64,000 nt of DNA, taken from the NCBI RefSeq assembly GCF_049306965.1, contig NC_133194.1:2192501-2256500 (forward strand), written 5' to 3'. Shown piece after piece: positions 63,771-64,000 of the stretch. The notes under the pieces were generated by a model. It did not search any database, was not told the origin of the DNA, and was given only the letters and a program-made list of their open reading frames with translations. The stretch's first letter is position 1. Every line of letters begins with the position of its first letter. Source of the DNA: Danio rerio (Eukaryota > Chordata > Actinopteri > Cypriniformes > Danionidae). The translations under genes were made by a program, and so were the position numbers.

Positions 63771-64000
63771 CACTTGGCAGTTAGCATTTCTGTGTGGCGT
63801 GGGTTTCCTCTGGGTGCGCCGGTTTCCCCCAAAGTCCAAAGACATTTGTATAAAGCTTAATTTGTTGTAGTGTATTTGTGTGAATGTGTATGGGTGTTTC
63901 CCAGTGATGGGTTGCGGCTGGAAGGGCATCCGCTGCGTAAAACATATGCTGGATAGGTTGGCTGTTCATAGCGCTGTGGTAACCCCTGATTAATAAAGGG
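63771..64000 (+). mobile_element. DANA SINE, running off the window
   Basis: It begins within the body (ttagcatttctgtgtgg), has gtttcccagtgatgggttgc and catccgctgcgtaaaaca, and is cut by the window end at taataaaggg. Confidence 0.8.

Overview
The window looks like zebrafish (Danio rerio) or a very close cyprinid. It carries many copies of the tRNA-derived DANA SINE, numerous hAT- and Tc1-type DNA transposons, long CA/TA/GATA microsatellites, and vertebrate intron-exon genes whose products align from memory with human proteins. Nothing here is bacterial, and most of the long open frames are microsatellite translations.

Layout. (1) About 3.2-20.3 kb, + strand: the 3' end of a focal adhesion kinase gene (ptk2/FAK), coding for the proline-rich linker and the complete FAT domain. 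It includes a 9-nt neuronal-type microexon encoding Pro-Trp-Arg and a candidate internal first exon. (2) 21.2-24.3 kb, - strand: rplp1 (ribosomal stalk protein P1), four exons, with a TATA/TOP-type promoter and one GC-AG intron. (3) 25.2-40.1 kb, - strand: clptm1l, all 17 coding exons (538 codons). Its introns hold a Tc1 element, several DANA copies, a DANA split by another transposon, and a 1.33-kb GATA array. (4) 40.1-41.9 kb: the divergent clptm1l/snrpd1 promoter interval, largely a degenerate ~325-bp tandem repeat. (5) 41.9-46.7 kb, + strand: snrpd1 (Sm D1). (6) 47.5-50.35 kb, + strand: ggct (gamma-glutamylcyclotransferase). (7) 50.57-63.5 kb, - strand: a fish-specific NLR (FISNA-NACHT-LRR) gene with five identical-length LRR exons, converging on ggct.

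The genes are an ordinary vertebrate neighbourhood with unrelated roles: adhesion signalling, translation, GPI-lipid flipping, splicing, glutathione turnover and innate immunity. The most interesting signals concern splicing: the PWR microexon, UG-repeat tracts abutting the acceptors of three successive FAT exons, the GC-AG intron in rplp1, and LRR exons multiplied together with their flanking introns. Exon boundaries were read by eye from GT/AG signals, reading phase and remembered protein homology; no alignment was run.
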